A stretch of 5,283 bases of DNA. Origin: Myxococcales bacterium (GTDB lineage Bacteria; Myxococcota_A; Polyangia; Polyangiales; Polyangiaceae). This document shows positions 5,246-5,283 of the stretch, one piece after another; positions within the stretch are counted from its first letter, which is position 1, and every line of letters starts with the position of its first letter. The stretch lies in assembly GCA_013298325.1 (NCBI GenBank), contig JAAFHJ010000376.1, positions 1 through 5,283 on the forward strand. The letters are read 5' to 3'. The notes beneath the pieces were generated by a model. The model did not search any database and was not told the DNA's origin. It saw only the letters and a program-made list of their open reading frames with translations. The position numbers and the translations under genes are program-made.

Positions 5246-5283
5246 GTCGGAGCCCGCTTCGAGGGGGAACCTACTAGGGATGA

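Overview
The window is high-GC (roughly two thirds G+C) bacterial chromosome with third-codon-position G/C bias. Three of its six genes encode lipoproteins with lipobox signal peptides followed by Asp-, Ser/Gly- or Asp/Glu-rich linkers. One has a low-complexity Ala/Asp/Pro linker and a 'TSVYWV' strand typical of the large secreted lipoprotein repertoires of Myxococcota, especially Polyangia. That assignment is inferred from style, since no ribosomal or other marker gene is present. I see no transposon, phage gene, CRISPR array, tRNA or rRNA.

Layout. (1) 139-1341 (+): a 400-aa lipoprotein with a five-copy pentapeptide repeat and a beta-rich, possibly propeller-like body. (2) 1344-1940 (-): a 198-aa nucleosidase of the MTAN/PNP_UDP_1 superfamily, most likely a futalosine hydrolase (MqnB). 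(3) 1954-3069 (-): a 371-aa lipoprotein with a von Willebrand A domain, 13 nt upstream of gene 2 and probably in one operon with it. (4) 3235-3540 (-): a 101-aa YfhL-type 2[4Fe-4S] ferredoxin, separated from gene 3 by 165 nt that hold a convincing hairpin terminator. (5) 3755-4834 (+): a 359-aa lipoprotein of unknown family, divergent from gene 4 across a 214-nt control region. (6) 4835-5245 (-): a small cytosolic protein of unknown family whose reading frame stays open to the right edge, so its true start may lie outside.

The genes do not form an obvious single pathway. If gene 2 is MqnB, it acts in the futalosine route to menaquinone. A low-potential ferredoxin nearby could in principle serve the radical-SAM steps of that route, but the terminator between them makes this weak. 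The VWA lipoprotein and the nucleosidase are the only pair with operon-like spacing. Both tail-to-tail junctions are extremely tight (2 nt and 0 nt), and each has a GC-rich hairpin about 10 nt past the plus-strand stop, inside the opposing gene.

I did not find a clear new system. The points most worth a second look are the VWA-nucleosidase pair, the Asn-for-Asp replacement in the nucleosidase base site, the two unrecognised proteins at the right end, and the tight convergent junctions.
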